A stretch of 21,808 bases of DNA. Source: Lactobacillaceae bacterium. Lineage in GTDB: Bacteria; Bacillota; Bacilli; Lactobacillales; Lactobacillaceae. Below, piece by piece: positions 20,907 to 21,808 of the stretch; the stretch's first letter is position 1; the number at the start of each line of letters is the position of its first letter. The position numbers and the translations under genes were made by a program. The notes under the pieces were generated by a model. The model was not told the origin of the DNA. It searched no databases and saw only the letters and a list, made by a program, of their open reading frames with translations. The stretch is taken from contig JAITDY010000069.1 in the NCBI GenBank assembly GCA_031282325.1, positions 1 to 21,808 of the forward strand. The letters run 5' to 3'.

Positions 20907-21808
20907 TTAAATATTTAAAGAAGTTGAGTGTGCTGGCCCGCCTTTAGAAGGGGCAAAATAATTCACTGCTTCATTTACGGCGGTAGGAGCTTCTCCAAAA
21001 CCAGTAGCTATCAAATCTGCTTTTCCATTATAACCCGATGCATCTCCAACAACGAATAATCCATCAATATTGGTGAGTTGCTGAGAATTGGTTGCAAAGC
21101 GTGATTGATATTTATCTATCATCACTGACCAAGAATCTATAATTCTATTATTAGCAGTAAATCCGTATGCAACAACTAACTTATCGGCTATTTCATCGCT
21201 ACCATCGTTAAAAAATAATTCTATATTATTAGAACTAGGATTTTGAGCTGAAATTAATTGTAATGGCGTTTTAACTATTACACTTGAGGATTTTAGCTCT
21301 TCAACAGACCTTTCCAAGGCTCTAAATTGATCTCTTCGATGAACTAAAACAACCTCTTTAGCCACTTTATTCAGCATTAATGCAAAATCAACAGCAGAAT
21401 CTCCTCCTCCCAAAACTACTACTTTTTTATTTTTATAATCTTCTAAATTTTTTATAAAATAATCAAAATTGTTTAATTCATGTTCATTTCGTAAATTCAA
21501 TGGGCGGGGAGAAAATGAGCCATTCCCAGTAGCAACAATCACAGACTTGGTTTGAAATACCTCATTTTCTGTTTTGATTTCAAATGCTTCTTTATTTTTT
21601 ATAACATCATTAACCGTCGTTCCTAAAAAAACATCAACTGGAAAACGTCTCATTTGCTTTATTAAATTATCAATTAATTCTTGACCTTTAATTCCATAAA
21701 AACCAGCAATATCCAAAATATTTTTTTCTGGATATAAAGCAGAAACTTGTCCCCCAAGAACTTCTAGACTTTCTATTATTGCAACTTTTAAATTTCTTAA
21801 TCCAGCAT
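20907..21808 (-). CDS. Ferredoxin/flavodoxin-NADP reductase, YumC type (5' end missing)
   Basis: The gene enters from the right edge. The frame is open to the last base, adding 30 residues (AGLRNLKVAIIES and so on) before the internal TTG at 21716, so that TTG is not the real start. The protein is a two-domain FAD/NAD(P) oxidoreductase of thioredoxin-reductase fold. VVVLGGGDSAVD is the NADP-binding motif, followed by VVLVHRRDQFRA; GLFVVGDASGYNGKADLIATGFGEAPTA is the C-terminal FAD motif; the tail GPAHSTSL is typical of ferredoxin-NADP reductases of the YumC group. The redox CxxC of thioredoxin reductase is absent between the FAD and NADP parts, which rules out TrxB. It supplies electrons to flavodoxin or ferredoxin. 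It precedes ltaS by 6 nt, probably in one transcript. Confidence 0.92.
   Translation of the reverse strand, partial: AGLRNLKVAIIESLEVLGGQVSALYPEKNILDIAGFYGIKGQELIDNLIKQMRRFPVDVFLGTTVNDVIKNKEAFEIKTENEVFQTKSVIVATGNGSFSPRPLNLRNEHELNNFDYFIKNLEDYKNKKVVVLGGGDSAVDFALMLNKVAKEVVLVHRRDQFRALERSVEELKSSSVIVKTPLQLISAQNPSSNNIELFFNDGSDEIADKLVVAYGFTANNRIIDSWSVMIDKYQSRFATNSQQLTNIDGLFVVGDASGYNGKADLIATGFGEAPTAVNEAVNYFAPSKGGPAHSTSLNI

Noticed and set aside
20907..21716. Thioredoxin reductase as identity of the partial flavoprotein
   Set aside because: No CxxC between the FAD and NADP segments, and the C-terminal GPAHSTSL tail is of the YumC reductase type.

Overview
The window is a stretch of low-GC (about one third G+C by eye) chromosome from a Gram-positive bacterium. 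The protein set points to the order Lactobacillales, most likely a member of Lactobacillaceae: a type I lipoteichoic acid synthase, a PepF/M3-type oligopeptidase, a LafB-like glycolipid glycosyltransferase, a YkoEDC thiamine-precursor transporter and a cysteine-free PerR. I cannot fix the genus without a search. No rRNA, tRNA, CRISPR array, insertion sequence, phage gene or origin was seen, and no gap without a gene exceeds about 210 bases.

Layout. (1) 1-2186, minus strand: a GH67 alpha-glucuronidase followed by the start of a GPH-family sugar symporter, a glucuronoxylan-fragment utilisation operon. Its promoter carries a CcpA-type cre palindrome at the start site and two direct repeats 21 bp apart upstream of the -35. 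(2) 2398-4710, plus strand: a glycolipid-type GT4 glycosyltransferase and a polytopic membrane protein whose frame runs through an A9G8 tract. (3) 4774-11584, minus strand: pepF, a 102-aa protein of unknown function, prs, hflX, dtd and two tandem VIT1/CCC1-type metal transporters. (4) 11711-12109, plus strand: a divergent PerR-type regulator, sharing a 126-bp region with the transporter pair that holds a perfect 7-1-7 operator. (5) 12141-15026, minus strand: a tight four-gene unit of pseudouridine synthase, Ser-rich secreted or anchored protein, conserved membrane protein and GT2 glycosyltransferase. (6) 15009-17716, plus strand: a TPP riboswitch with visible antiterminator and terminator, then ykoE-ykoD-ykoC. 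(7) 17791-18699: corA. (8) 18732-21808, minus strand: ltaS and the 3' part of a YumC-type ferredoxin/flavodoxin-NADP reductase.

How the parts work together. Regulation is readable at several loci: TPP feedback on thiamine-precursor import, PerR-type control of metal transport, and catabolite control of glucuronide use. The most notable element is the hflX leader. A seven-codon ORF with a strong Shine-Dalgarno overlaps one arm of a stem whose other arm covers the hflX Shine-Dalgarno, the architecture of a ribosome-stalling (antibiotic-responsive) attenuator for a ribosome-rescue GTPase.

A second window-wide feature is that several genes (the GT4 gene, prs, dtd, the pseudouridine synthase, the Ser-rich protein, possibly corA) have no Shine-Dalgarno but have a -10-like hexamer 5-8 nt before the ATG, which suggests leaderless transcripts. 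The hflX-prs gap holds an unexplained pair of RNA hairpins with mutually exclusive pairing. Start codons were corrected where the ribosome binding site decided them (the 102-aa gene, the upstream VIT gene, perR, ykoE).
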